From Omphiscola glabra (lineage: Eukaryota; Mollusca; Gastropoda; Lymnaeidae): DNA of 64,000 nt. The stretch covers positions 29,151,596 through 29,215,595 of the forward strand of contig OZ024799.1 of NCBI GenBank assembly GCA_964017045.1, written 5' to 3'. Below are positions 1 through 14,200 of this stretch, one piece after another. Position 1 is the first letter of the stretch; the number at the start of each line of letters is the position of its first letter. The notes beneath the pieces are model-generated. The model did no database searches. It was not told where the DNA came from and worked only from the letters and a program-made list of their open reading frames with translations. Position numbers and translations under genes: made by a program.

Positions 1-125
1 GCTCTTTGAAAATGAAACAATAAGCAACAGGTCTTTGTATAGGGTTAATGCAACTGGCAATGACGGACCCTTGGATGTGATCACCTATTCCCTCCAAGAT
101 AAAACTTACTTTGACATTTCACCAG
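1..125 (+). CDS. Cadherin exon 1 (partial, cut by window start)
   Basis: The open frame begins at base 2 and the exon ends at 125 before a gtaaaa donor. It encodes the middle of an EC repeat with the motif NATGND. It is the paralogue of exon 25 (16126-16366), whose end carries the same NATGND motif and the same splice phase. This shows that the internal duplication reaches beyond the left edge of the window. Confidence 0.85.
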
Positions 126-3100
126 GTAAAATCACCCAACACACACTGAGATTGTCTACATCTTTAATGAAGTTAATAATTTTATACTTCAATTTCAAAA
201 GTGATTTTTGGGCAGGAAAATAAAAGAAAATTAAAAAATTTCATTTTGAAATAATCACTTTTAGAAAGTGAGTAATTTTTATTTAATATTTTTAATCAAT
301 TTTGTTAGATTTGCCATTAAAAAAAACTAACATAACAACTAACATAATCTGTAAAAAGTAATTTAGTAAAGTAAAATTTATTATCTCACCACAACTTTTT
401 CGTGTAAGTAAATAAATGTATAATGTTAATAATGATAATCACATTTCAGTGACTGGCGAGATCTCACTTAAAGGAAATGCTCCAGATTATGAAAAAGTGG
501 GGAATCAGATTCTACTGACTGTGTGTGCTGAGGACACCCAAAACCCAACAAAACGCAAAGTTTGTCAAAACTTTACCGTAACCATAAAGGATGTCAACGA
601 TGTGATGTAAGATTTTTTTGAATAAGGGTGCTGTTTCTTCTGCAGGGTGCTGTTTCTTCAGCATACTTTTTAGAAACCAGTTTTGAAAAATTATTTTAAA
701 ACACATATTACTCACCGTGACTTGAAATATGTTCAAATGCTTAAAGAGATTAAATAAGATCTGTTTAACAGTTCAAATATGCATTACAATTTAAGCTTTA
801 ATATTTTTACTATTCCTGTGTCAATAAAAGGTCATGCTTAATTATTAATGAGCTTATTGATTTTAAATAACAGTATTAGAATATTTAATTTCACCTGCAT
901 TTGATAAAAGTCTTTTTTTAAAAATCTCTCTGTTCTAGCCCTGTATTCAACCCTGCTGTGTACTCAGCAGCAGTATCAGAGGATGTTGCTGTTGGGTTTA
1001 GCCTTGCATCTGTGACAGCTACTGATGGGGATATCTCACCAGCTTTCAGAAACGTTACATATGCTATTATAGATGGAAACACTGGGGGAAAATTCAGGTA
1101 TAATTATTTTTATCAACAACTATGCACATCTCCCATTTTGCTCAAGTTTTTTTCTTTGTTTTGTTTTGCTTCTTTAAATCATTAATGTTTTATTGATTGG
1201 TATCTGATGTTAGTAAATGGGCGGATGAACTATTTAAACTGGTGAGAAAACTTCCTCTTTGAATTGTTCCTTGAGTTTTCCTTCATTTCCAAACCTTTTC
1301 TATTTTTTTCTTCATGATGTCCTCTGTGCTTTTTATTTCTCTTTCTTATTTGAAATGTCACATAACTGAATGAGCTATTCTTCAAACTTCTTATATATAT
1401 AATTTAATCATATTATTTTTAAAAAGCAATTAAACATTTAAAGTCCAATGTTGATGGATAGTTTTGAAAAAATATTCTTTTTTTTAATGTGAAGAGAATT
1501 TGTGGAAAATGATTTATTTTATTGAGAAAGTCTCATTTAATTTTATGCTCACTGTATTTTTATTCCGATAATTAATATTTTTTAAGTGTAATTATTTACC
1601 TTCTCATGGAAAACACCTTATTGGTTTTATACTTTTTCTTTCTTTTTATTGTAGGCCTTACTGTTACACTACTTGCATATTTTTAGCACTAAATGTTATA
1701 ATCTTACTCATTTTTTTCCAATAATTTTGTATTCTTCCCAAAACAGTATCAACAATAGTGGTGCCCTGACAGTTTCATCTACATTAGACTATGAAACCAC
1801 CACCAATTACAGCCTTGTGATACAAGCCTCAGATGGGGTCCACTATGCCAATGTTAGTTACAGCATTTTAGTGAAACCTGTCAATGAATTTGCCCCAGTG
1901 TTCAATCCAGGAAATGTAACTCTTCCTATCCCTGAAAACACAGTGTTTGGTTCCAATGTCACAGTGTCTGTAAGTATGGGTTTCAATAACTGTCTTTTAA
2001 AAGATTTTTGCATATGGAGATTGGGTCATTTTTTAAATTTAGATAATTTGGTTAAGACAAATATTTGAGTAAACTTGACAATTGATTATTGCATTTACCC
2101 TATTCAACAATCACAATTATTAGCTGTTTTAGATATTTTAAAATTGTACCAGTGAAGGTTCCTCATTATATTTGAAGCATCTGATATATGAAAGTACCAA
2201 GAAATTTCAGCCAGCCTAATTAAACTAATTACTCCTACAAAAATATCACTTCATCATTGTCATGTAGTGAGTAGGAAAAGTCAATGCTAAATGAGTAAAC
2301 CCATCAAGTTCATCCATACATTATTTATTCTTATTGAAACAATTATAAAACCGTGTTGGTAAAAGTGATATTCATTTGTCTCTGCCAGGTGAGTGCCACA
2401 GATGCTGACCATGGTCTTGATGGGGTAATCTTCTACAGGATCGATTCTGGTCAGTGTGGCTTGAATTAGAAACATGGCTGTGAACCATCTATTTACCCTG
2501 TGTTTGTCTCATATATATATATATAAAAGGGAAAATTTGTCTGTTCCGCAAAGGCTTTAACACGGATTGATGGATCTTGACCAAACTTGGCACATATATC
2601 CATCATTATCCGGAAGGAATTCTTAAGGGGTTGAGAACTTTTAATAGCATTCTGTTTGGGACCGGGGGCCCCGAATACGTTTTTTTCTTATATGAGCTAT
2701 ATAAATAAATGACAGACGAATACTCCTACACTAATAGATGGATCTTGATCAAACTTAGTACACGTACACTTGATTATCCATATTCAAGTACCGAAGGGTA
2801 CCGAACTCATAATATCCATTCCTAGGGGGCCAGGGGCCCCATATCATTTTTCCTTATATAAATAGGCTTTGAAAACACTATTGGTTCTTTGTGAATTGAT
2901 GGATATAGGCCTAGGGTGGTAGCAATACACTTCACAGTCCGTATTGAAATATCGGTCAGTGTAAAACAAATAATATCCATTCTAGAATTTTCCAGAAAGT
3001 TCAAAACTTTAAACGCAATATCTATGTCACGATCAAATCGGGATCCTATCGGGAAATGGGATAACATTGGAAAGGAGGGTCCCTAGATGGAACAGGATCC

Positions 3101-6100
3101 CACAGAGAACAGTATCCTAATGGGATCTGTAGGTCACCGGGATCGGGGTCCTAATGCAATCCCGGGCCAAGCTGGGTATATCAACTAGTATGTTATTGTT
3201 TCTGACGCCTGTTATACTTGTCAAATTTTGATTTGTATTTGTTTTGTGTACAGCTATTTTAAAACTTGATTACATTTACCCACAAGAAAGCACATTAATT
3301 TTAACCATTGCCTGCTTAATTTAAAGTGTACGACAATCTATGCAAATATAAGTGCTTAAGATGACATTGCTTTATTTGTTAATGCAGCACACATTTAATT
3401 TGATTTTGCCACTTTCTATGTGATAGTATCTATTGTAATTTTTTTTATACTGGTCATTCGCATAATGAGAATCCCAGCATTTAAATGTAAATGTTAACTT
3501 CTTGCAACTTATTTTAAACTAAGTTCCAGGAAAACCATAACCGTTCTAGTCTGTTTCAATGATGGAGATACAGCTACTAACATTTCACTAATCATCTGTG
3601 TGACACTTAATATCTCAACAGGCAAGAACCACATAATTAAATATTTATAAGTCAGAGGCTACCAGCACTTTGGAATGCAAAGAATTCAACAACCTCAAAT
3701 GATTTCATTTCCAAAAAATCTGAATCTGTTTCAGCTGTTTATAAACTGAAGCCGACTGAGCAATGAATAGGAAATGGCTATTGAAAAATAACTGTTTTTT
3801 TTGTTTCTTTGCTCTATAACTTGTACTTTGACATTGTTATGCTGATAATTATTTATGATTTGTTTGCCAGGACCTTTCAATATTGACCCGAATTCAGGTA
3901 AAATCAAGGTGATTGGAAACCTGGACAGAGAAACACAACAGTTCTACATCTTGAGAGTTCAAGCCATTGATAGAGGTGTACCTGCTCGCACTGGGACTTT
4001 AACATTGACAGGTATTCAAAATCTAACAGATGAAGTTTTGTTTAAAAATACAAATTCTTTTGGACCCTAACAGTTAAAACACTTTTTAAAAAAGGTTTCA
4101 ACTCGTCAGCTTTGCATAATTATTTTATGGTCCAGCTATTTAATTTTGATTAAATGTTCGCCCCATAATTATTCAAATACAACTTTATTACTCTATGTCA
4201 TCATAGTTGAAGTAACCGATGTGAATGATAACACCCCATTATGCAGTTCTGACTTGTATCCAGCTTTCATATCTGAGAGTGTGCCAGCTGGTAGCACTAT
4301 TGTGTCCTTAATTTGTCAAGATGATGACAAGGATCCAGCAAATTTGAACAACAATTTAACATACTCCTTTGGTAATGTCTATTTTTTTTCTGATTTAAAT
4401 TCAGCCGACATAATTTAAAAAAGATAATGGTCAGTTGGGAGGAATACATTTTCAATCTTCCAGCAGAAAAATTGCTGGTCAATCACTCTAAATGTACAAG
4501 GCCCTTTGTTGGATAATGGCAGAGATATTAAAAGTATCTCTAGGAAACTATAAAATACTTTAAACATTTTAGAAATGATTTTTGGCACTGGAATATGTGA
4601 TTTGCTATAAAATTTTGCATATCTCAAATGAGAGCATTGTCATTTTTAGATAAACGTAACTCCATCCCTTGATTTACTAATCATGAGCAGATTATTATTA
4701 TTTTTTTTAAATTATTGGCTTTCCAGGGAGTGATGTTTAAGTTTCCTAACAAATTAACATTATTTTCAAATCTTTCCAAATTCAGTTTCAGGGGAAAATA
4801 TATTTGAAGTAAACAAGTTAGGTGAGATAAAATTAACACCCAATGCAACCTTGGATAGAGAAAAAGACAGCAAATACAAGTTGACAGTGAAAGTTGCAGA
4901 CAGTGGTCTTCTTGTCAAACTTTCAACAACTGTCACAGTAGAAATCACAGTCATTGGTAGGCTTATAACTAAAAAATTTATTTTAGTTTTTGTGGAGAGA
5001 GTTTTAAGTACTTAATTTATCTAATCTAGATTTAAAAAAAAAAACATTGTTAAATTAGTAGGCTCATAGACAAATAGTTTATTTCCAAATACTTAACCAG
5101 GAGGCCAGGGAAAATAAATTCAAATTACCCTTTCTTTAAGTCAAGATACTTAATGTTTAATTTTTTAAAACACTGCTTTATTCACTCCTTATTTATTAAT
5201 CTTCATAAGCTAGCTTAACTAGAACAAAACTTGTAAGCAGCAACTAAAGAAAGAAATAAAAGAAAAATTAATTGTTCCCTGGAGAAATCTTTTTAAAATG
5301 ATAGTCTTTTTTAAATGACAGATGTAAATGACAATGCTCCAATCTTCACTGCCCTGTGGAACAAATCTCTGAGTGAGGACTATCTACCTAATAATGTTAT
5401 AGGCATTGTGTCTGCGACTGATAGGGATGAAGGACAGAATGGTAAGTTATTTTAATGATGGTTATTGTTCTTTAATATTTAATTAATTTAAATTTGGAAA
5501 AATGTTTTGTTTTTTTAAACTATTGATTTTCAGTCAAAGCATTTAAAATAATTTTTTCTTCTTCTCATCAGCAAATGTTATGTTCCAAATTACCAATGGT
5601 AATAATGGCTCAAAATTCAGCATTGATCACGTGAAAGGTACCGTAATGCTAGTAGCCAGCTTGGATTACGAAACTAAAAACATTTACTACCTGGAGATCA
5701 CAGCAAGTGTAAGTTTATCACTAATGCTATGTTCCAATGGAAATGTCCATTTATATTTTGTTATAAAACACATGAGCATTATGTATTTGCTTTCTCAACA
5801 ATAGCAATGATTTGTTTTAGTTACAAAATTGATAACTAAGTTACTTGTGTCAATATCTTTCTTTCAAAAAAAGTTTCAAAACTATGCTGGATTTAAATCC
5901 TCACCAGGGTTTTCCCAGCTGCATACACAACCCCTAACACAGTGGTTCTCAACCTTCCTAATGCCACAACCCTTTAATACAGTTCCTCATGTTGTGGCGA
6001 CCCCAGCCACAAAATTAATTTTGTTTCTACTTTCTAACCGTCGAGTATATGTGTTTTCAGATGTTCTTAGGTGACCCCTGGGAAAGGGTCGCGCGACCCC

Positions 6101-9100
6101 CAAAGGGGTCGCGACCCACAGGTTGAGAACCGCTGCCCTAACATAATAACAAATCTGAAATTTATAGTGTAGCTTTTTTAATGGTTAAGAAGCATTATTA
6201 TTATTATTATATGTCTTGTATAGTGCGGTGGTCCAGCCTAGGTCTGGGCTCACCGCGCTGTACATAAGCATACTTTTTGTGTGTGTAAACAATCAGCTCC
6301 TGTTTTTAAAATTCAGGATCAGGGTTTTCCCCCTATGTCTTCCAGTGGCACAGTGACAGTGAAAATAACAGATGTCAATGACAATCCTCCCATCTGCTCA
6401 GCATCACTGTACTTGGTGGCACTCAATGAGAATACCAAAAACTCATTAGTGACAAATTTGTCTTGCAGTGACATTGATACAGTTGGAAGTTTAACATACA
6501 ACATTACAGCAGGTACAGCATGACATTTTTAAATATAAAATGACTTGATTTTTCTTTTCTCAGAATTTCTTACAATTTTAGAGTTGTTTTTTAAAGGCTT
6601 TGAAACATTTAATATGCTAGTTGTGATGTTATAAAATATTGTTGGACACAATTATATAGTGCTTCAAACAGTGGAGGTATTTCATTTATATTTTTAATTC
6701 AACTACCGTAGAGTGAGCACATTTTTGTTATGGGATAATTTTGTTCAATTATCTTAAACTGGTCATAAAAGATATACAAAATTTGAAATATAAAAAAAAT
6801 GATCTCACAAAGATGGATGGATTCTGGTAAGTGAAAAGACAATATATGATAAAACCACATATTTGGACCACGTTATTTAGATAGTGAATTTTTTTTAATG
6901 AGGTTGGAGGATTGAGTTGGGTTAAAGAGAGGTAATATTTTTAAAATAAAAAATATGAAAAGAGTGGGATACAGTAATATTTCAGTCAATTAATAATGTA
7001 AGAATTAAGCCACTATTCTATTTCAGCAATTAAGGTATTCCTCATTAACCAATTTTTGTCAGATTTAAATAAAAATTTGTATAACAATACCCAATCACGT
7101 ATCAAAAACTTACCCAATCACGTATCAAAGGCTTACCCAATCACGTAACAAAAGCTTACCCAATCACGTATCAAAGGCTTACCCAATCATGTATCAAAAA
7201 CTTACCCAATCACATATCAAAGGCTTACCCAATCACGTAACAAATGCTTACCCAATCACGTATCAAAGGCTTACCCAATCATGTATCAAAGGCTTACCCA
7301 ATCACGTATCAAGGCTTACCCAATCACGTATCAAAGGCTTACCCAATCATGTATCAAAGGCTTTCCCAATCACATATCAAAGACTTACCCAATCACCTAT
7401 CAAAGACTTACCCAATCACATATCAAAGACTTACCCAATCACCTATCAAAGACTTACCCAATCACATATCAAAGACTTACCCAGTCACGTATCAAAGGCA
7501 TTACCTATTCATTTATCAAAGATTTGAACTGAATGGGTTCAATCAAATATGGCTTGAATTTGTATTTTCCAGGTAACACCAACAACTCCTTTTCAATCGA
7601 CCGTCTCACCGGATCTGTCATGACAACAGCAAATGCTCGTTTGGATTATGAGATGATTCAGTCAGTTGAACTTGAAGTCTTTGTATCAGATGGACCTCAC
7701 ACAATTAAAACCTATATCAAGGTCACTTATTTTCAACACTTTGTCTATAATGCACTTGGATTAATATTTGCTAATGGTTGACTAAAGTCTTTGTAGCTTT
7801 TTTTTTAACAACAAATCTAAAATTATTTTGTAGTTTTGTGTACTCAGAAAAGGATTTAATGAAATTTTTGATAAATTTGAAACAATTTCGCTTCCCACAT
7901 TTTGTTGGCAAAATTTTGTTTCAATTTTGGTGTAATAAAAAATTAATTGCAGCTAGTATTCATTGTCAATTTGTTCACAATCATTTAATCTGGTCAGGAT
8001 TTGCATGAAGTATATTTATTGCTCTCTTCCCATTGATTTTCACAGTTCATTATGATTCAATTAATTTTTTTTCATTCAAAATATACAGGTTGCCATATTG
8101 GATGTGAATGAATATGCACCAGTGTTTGTCCCGGCAGGTCCTTACAATGTTTCTGTCAAAGAAAGCTTAAACATCAATAGTGTGTTAATAAAAGTGAATG
8201 CCTCTGATGGCGATATATTTGATAGCACAAAAATTTTCATCATCTTTGCTGGCAATGGGGCTGAGAAGTTTCTCATTGATCCCGTCACTGGCAGCATTAG
8301 AGTAAGACTTTGTTTTAATTATACATTTGATCTATTCATTGTTGTGATTTAAGTGTCAAGACTACTACTTCAATATTGCTATCAACCATTATGTAACCTT
8401 ATATTTTTAAATATAAAATGTGTTGGCTCTGTGACACTATGGTAACATTGTTACATGGAAGTCAAGACGTAGCGGGTTCAAAGTCACCTCCCCAGATAGG
8501 ACTAAAATAGTCAGTTTGAATGTAATTGTCAGCCCAATAGGACTAAAATAGTCAGTTTGAATGTAATTGTCAGCCCAATAGGACTAAAATAGTCAGTTTG
8601 AATGTAATTGTCAGCCCAATAGGACTAAAATAGTCAGATTGAATGTAATTGTCAGCCCAATAACTGTTCAACACTGGATCTTAACCAAGGTGAAAATAAC
8701 TTTTTGCTGAAATATAAAATAATGGGGATATCTTGGTGCTAAACATTTTACTTCAAAAAATGTTTATCTTTTAAGATAATTTATAACTGCTGGAATGAAT
8801 CAAGGTTGGCCTTGGGGTTGTGGGGATATTGACACAGGCTGAGATGCTTATAATTAGAGGATTTTCATTCTTTTCAGCTACTCAACTCTTTGGACTATGA
8901 GCAGCAAAAATATTACAATTTAACTCTCCGTGTGGCAGACTCTGGCAATCTGCTTGGTACAGTCACCATGAACATATTTGTGGAAGATGTGAATGACAAC
9001 CGACCTGTGTGCAACGATACGTTTGTTGCTGTTAGTGTAGATGAGAACGTGACTGCTGGAGATCTCTTCACACCAGTGTGCCAAGATGCTGTAAGTGGGA

Positions 9101-11188
9101 GCTCTTATGACACCAAGCCATGGCGTATTCTCTTCTTCCTACTACTTAAACTCTTCTGGGCTTTAGTTTTTAAGAAGTAATTTTTTCAGATTGCTATCAA
9201 CTAGTTTAATCCAGCCTGGGCCTCACTTCTTTTTTGTCTTATTTCTTTAACACTTTTCAAATATTCTTAGCTTTGTCAAGTTAGATAGATCCCCCAATCA
9301 ATTTTAATTTGTGAGATTTTCATAGAAACCTTTGTGAGATGCATGTTTAATCTTTTTTAGGACACGCTTTTGCCTCCAAATGGCAGTTATTCTCTACAGT
9401 CGGGTGGACACCCATCAATTGCCTTCAACACATCTACAGGTAATTCAATAACATTATAATCAAAAGGAGTATTTCTTCCCATAATACTCCAAGTGACTCA
9501 ATCCTTTAACCAATTTGAATGAAATAATCTTTTCTCTTCCCCCCTCCCCCCCCCCCAAATTTTAATACTACTGGTCAAGCTGATAGACATTATATAGTTG
9601 TGTAACTCTGTGTGGGAATAAAAAGCTTGTTAAAATTGTATGACATTACTTTGCTTCCAAGTTGTATTTTTATTTCCAAGTTGTATTTTTATTTCACATC
9701 GATTAATATATTTATTAAAATTGTAACACCTTTATAGTAAATAATTGAAATCAATTTCTTTGGTAGTCATTTTTTTCAAGTCAATGTTTTAAAATCTTTT
9801 TAAAGCAGTCACTCAACACTCTTCAAACTAAAAGACCTGCAAACAAACATAAACACAGTAAACAACCTTCTTCAACATGATACTCTTAAATTCAACTTTC
9901 ATTGTAGTGATTCACTTTTCATCTAGATTATTTTAACACAATTAGATAGTATAATTTTGGTACTTGGAACTGTGAGGAGTTAATAAATTGTATCTTTATC
10001 ACAGTGTTGTGTAAAGAGACAGAATTAAACATTTTCTTATATTCCAGGAAAGGTCTCTTTGAAAGGTCCTTTAGATTATGAGAACATGACCTACCATGAC
10101 ATTTACATCAAAGCCTATGATGGTGGGCCACCTGATGTAGGTGTGTTCATTCATGTAAGGATAAATGTAAACCCCATCAATGAATTTTCACCCAAATTCA
10201 CACCTTCAAACGTCTATGGAAATATAACTGTTCCAGAGGACACACCTAGTGGTAAGCTGTTTTACATTGGTGTCATAGGTTTTGTATTTTATGATTGTCC
10301 TGAAAATAATACCAACTGAGAATTTTTAGAATGCCCAAAGGGGAGATTATACATTCAAAGGGATAGAAGTGTAAATAATAAAAATAGGACTAATATTTCA
10401 TTTTTCTATGTATCAGTGAGACAATACCAGTCAAAGAGAATGAATATTTTTCACAGCTACCCTTAGTGATTAAGTTTCAAAATTTCATGAACTGATTACT
10501 TTATAATGTGTGACATGTGATCTCCAAAGGCTTCATGGTTGTAAGGCTCAGTGCAATGGATGAAGACAAGGGATTTCTCCAAGGGACTGTGCGCTATTAC
10601 ATAGTGGCTGGTGATCCAGACGTGACTTTTGATATTGATGAATTCTCCGGAGAAATAAAAACCACCAAACCTCTTGACAGAGAGAATGTTTCTAATTACA
10701 CTCTGGCCGTCTCTGCTGTCGATGACATGCCAGGATCATCAAATCAGAAAACTAGTGAGTAGATTGATGGTGACATTAGTGAGTAGATTGATGGTGACAT
10801 TAGTGAGTAAATTGATGGTGACATTTTTTATTATTGGATCATCAAAGCAGAAAACTAGTGAGTAGATTGATGGGGACATTTTTTATTATTGGATCATCAA
10901 ATCAGAAAACTAGTGAGTAGATTGATGGTGACGATTTTTATTATTGGAGTTTATATTTTTGGTAATTGGGTCTAGTGCCTTTTAAGAAAGAAATGACATT
11001 TCACTTTTAAAATAATACCATCTCAATATTTTTCCCCCAACAGGTAATGCAACTGTTCTTATCACCATCACTGATGTCAATGACAACACACCCATGTTCA
11101 CATCTGCTCTGTTTAGGTAAGAATTTTTTTTTTTTTTTAAAGACAAAAACTGTAAGCTCATTCAAGCTTTCAATAAAAAATGTAGAAA

Positions 11189-11230
<42 letters not shown>

Positions 11231-14200
11231 CACACACACAAAAAACACAATGGTTTGCTGGTCAAAGAAAACTTTGCTCAGTGAGCATATAATGCTGTGT
11301 ATGTCTTGATAAATGTTCCGAAAAATAACTATGATGGTTTCATTATTTAGTGCAACTGTAAATGAGAGAGATCCCATCAACACTGTCCTGGTCACTGTCA
11401 CGGCTAAGGATAGAGATGATCCAAGCACCAAAGGCTATGGGTTGGTCACATATACACTTGGTAAAGTATAAATTTTAAAATTACTTTGTTTTATGTAAGC
11501 TATAGATTATTTCCTTTTTTAATCTTTAACATGAAAATTTTAGTTACTCATAGTGTACTTTGGTTTAAATTCAGTTAGCATTTACTGTGAACGCACAATG
11601 TAAATAACATGGTAGTTAAGCTGCAAATGAAAAGAATACAGAAAGCAAATTACATAGAAAGAGTAATTTTTTTTTACAAATGATTGATTATAAAAAAAAT
11701 GTTTAGCTTTAGTAATATAAATATGAAAAAGAAGACAATTAAACAATTGGCTCCAAACTAGTGGATTGTACCACTAAGCAGGGTTACAAAATATTTTACA
11801 TGGGTTACCTAAATTCTTAATATTGCTTATCCTTTTTTATTTTTGTTAGTTATCTTTTGAATATTGGGCAAAATGATTACAAAATAAAAAACAAAAAAAG
11901 CATAACAAAAATTTGTCTGCGGCTGATTTTGACTATGTTACAACAGATTATTTTTAGATATTTTAAGTTAAATACTTAAAAAACTAAATGTTTCAATCTA
12001 GCTGCTACATAAAAAAACAATTTTTGAATATCATGGATTCCCAAGAAATCAATTAGCCATCATGCTAAAAATAAAATAACCCTCTCATCAAATTTTGTGT
12101 TAAACAGCTGGCAATTGGATGTCAGAATTCTCCATCAATAGCACCACTGGTGTGATAAAAAATACAAAAGTGCTTGATGCAGATGCAGGGGGCATAATCT
12201 CATATACTTTAACTGTCATAGCAACAGGTAAAACAGTAAATTTATACATTCTTTCTGTTATGTAAACTTGTGCATGCTTAACAGATCATTTATAATTAGT
12301 TAGCTGAATTATTTTAATTATAGATTTAAGTATTTGTATTGTCCAAAGTTCTAGAAAAAAAAAATATCTGTGTTAATAATCTGTGATGTCAAACATTCTC
12401 ATAGATAAATTTAATTTTCTGTTGGCTTTTTATTACTAACTCTGTATGTGTGTGACAGCCTGTATAACTTGTCACAAGGTTTCCCAAACTTTTATGAAAA
12501 AATTGCATTATGGGGAATATCTCTGGCATATTGGGCTTTGCCACTTTTGGCTTAACATATTAGCAATATTACTGACCCTTATTTATCCTGTTTGATATCA
12601 AAAACTTACTTTAACAATCAATTCTTTTCTATGTATTTAAGTCAATTTGCTAAGCTATTAAAAAAATCACTTGTCACATAGTTAATTATAAATATAGTTG
12701 ACTGAATTTTTTTAACAAAAACGTTTTGTTCTAAAATTTTCAAAGAAAATACTAGCACATTTATCAAAGGATTTAGGTAACATTATACAAATAGTACGAA
12801 AGCTTCAGAAATGGAATTGATAATTAATATTAATTCAAATTTTAAGTGTGATTGTGCCTTAAAATGGTGCTTTATGAATCTTGCGATAACTGTTTTGTCT
12901 CAGATAGTGGAGGTGGCGTGGGTGCGCTCAATTCATCTGCCTTGGTAACAATAAAAGTGATTACTGTCAATGAGTTTGCTCCTGTTTTTAACCCATCTTC
13001 ATACAATGTAACAGTCGATGAGACTCAATACTCCTTTGGAGATGTCATTTTAGTGGCAAGTTGATTAATTTCATTCCTGTTATAGAAAAATTTAACATAT
13101 TAGTTTATATTAAAGTTTCATTCTTATTTCAATTTCATTTAAAATTATTTAATAGTAAAGAAGTTTGACTGAGCAGGAAACTTATTTGGAAATAAAGATA
13201 GATAAAAAATGTATAAATGATATCAAGTCTTGCAGTATGCATCTATTGAATTAGTTTTTATTTGCTTTTGTATTGACAAGAATTATGACATTAAAATATT
13301 TCAACTGTGCTGATATAGTAGTCTTATTTTTAGTCTGTGATTTTTTTTTTGTGTGCCATTAGAGAGTAGGAAAATTATTTAAAATTTATTTTAAAAGTTG
13401 CTGTATTCTGATATTTTACATCACAATTTTTTTATTCTAGGTGTCAGCAAATGATAATGATACTGGGCTGGATGGAGAGTTTAATTTGGCATTTGTCCTC
13501 CCCCAAACAAAGTTTTCTCTGATTCAAGATGGTAAACAGGGCAAGATTGTGCTCAACGACAACTTAGACTATGAGAGAAATGACACAATCTACCAGTTTC
13601 AAATTAAAGCCACAGGTGCACTTTAAAATAGTGGTATTGTAGATATGTTTAGTTTTTAAATAAAGATTAGTCACTTTATAGATACTTTATTTATAGCCAA
13701 TACCTTTCTATTTATATCATTATCATAAATCATTAGTTTAAATATTTTAGTCATACTCATTCAACCACTTTACATTTGCTACTATTTAATGATGTTCATA
13801 ATCTAACTACATTTAGTAGCTAAGCATCAATTTATTTGATATATTGTTTCTTAAAGACAAGTAGGACCTACAGGTTGATGTTTTCTAATTTTATCAAGTT
13901 TAAGCCTCTCCTTTACCATACCAATAGACAAGGGTACCTCTGTGCGAACTGGCACAGCAGATGTTATGATAAAAGTCAATGATGTCAATGACAATCCTCC
14001 TATGTGTATCAGCATCATCAATGTTGACAGACGCGAGGGGATGACCAACATCACAACTCTGACTTGTACAGACAGAGACAAAAACACTGTGCTGTCATAT
14101 TCTGTTGCCAGGTTTGAAATATATTAGATTTTGCTTAAGGAATGAAAAGACCATAAAACTTTGCCAAAAGAAAGTGGTGTGATACCTAATAGACTAAAAT

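Noticed and set aside
7189..7576. Three overlapping open frames over the ACCCAATCACGTATC repeat
   Set aside because: They exist only because a 23-bp unit without stops is read in several frames. They show no domain, and the region is an intron between well-supported exons.
8424..8495. Possible tRNA gene (B-box-like GGGTTCAAAGTC)
   Set aside because: No convincing acceptor stem or anticodon arm could be paired. Better seen as a decayed SINE head.
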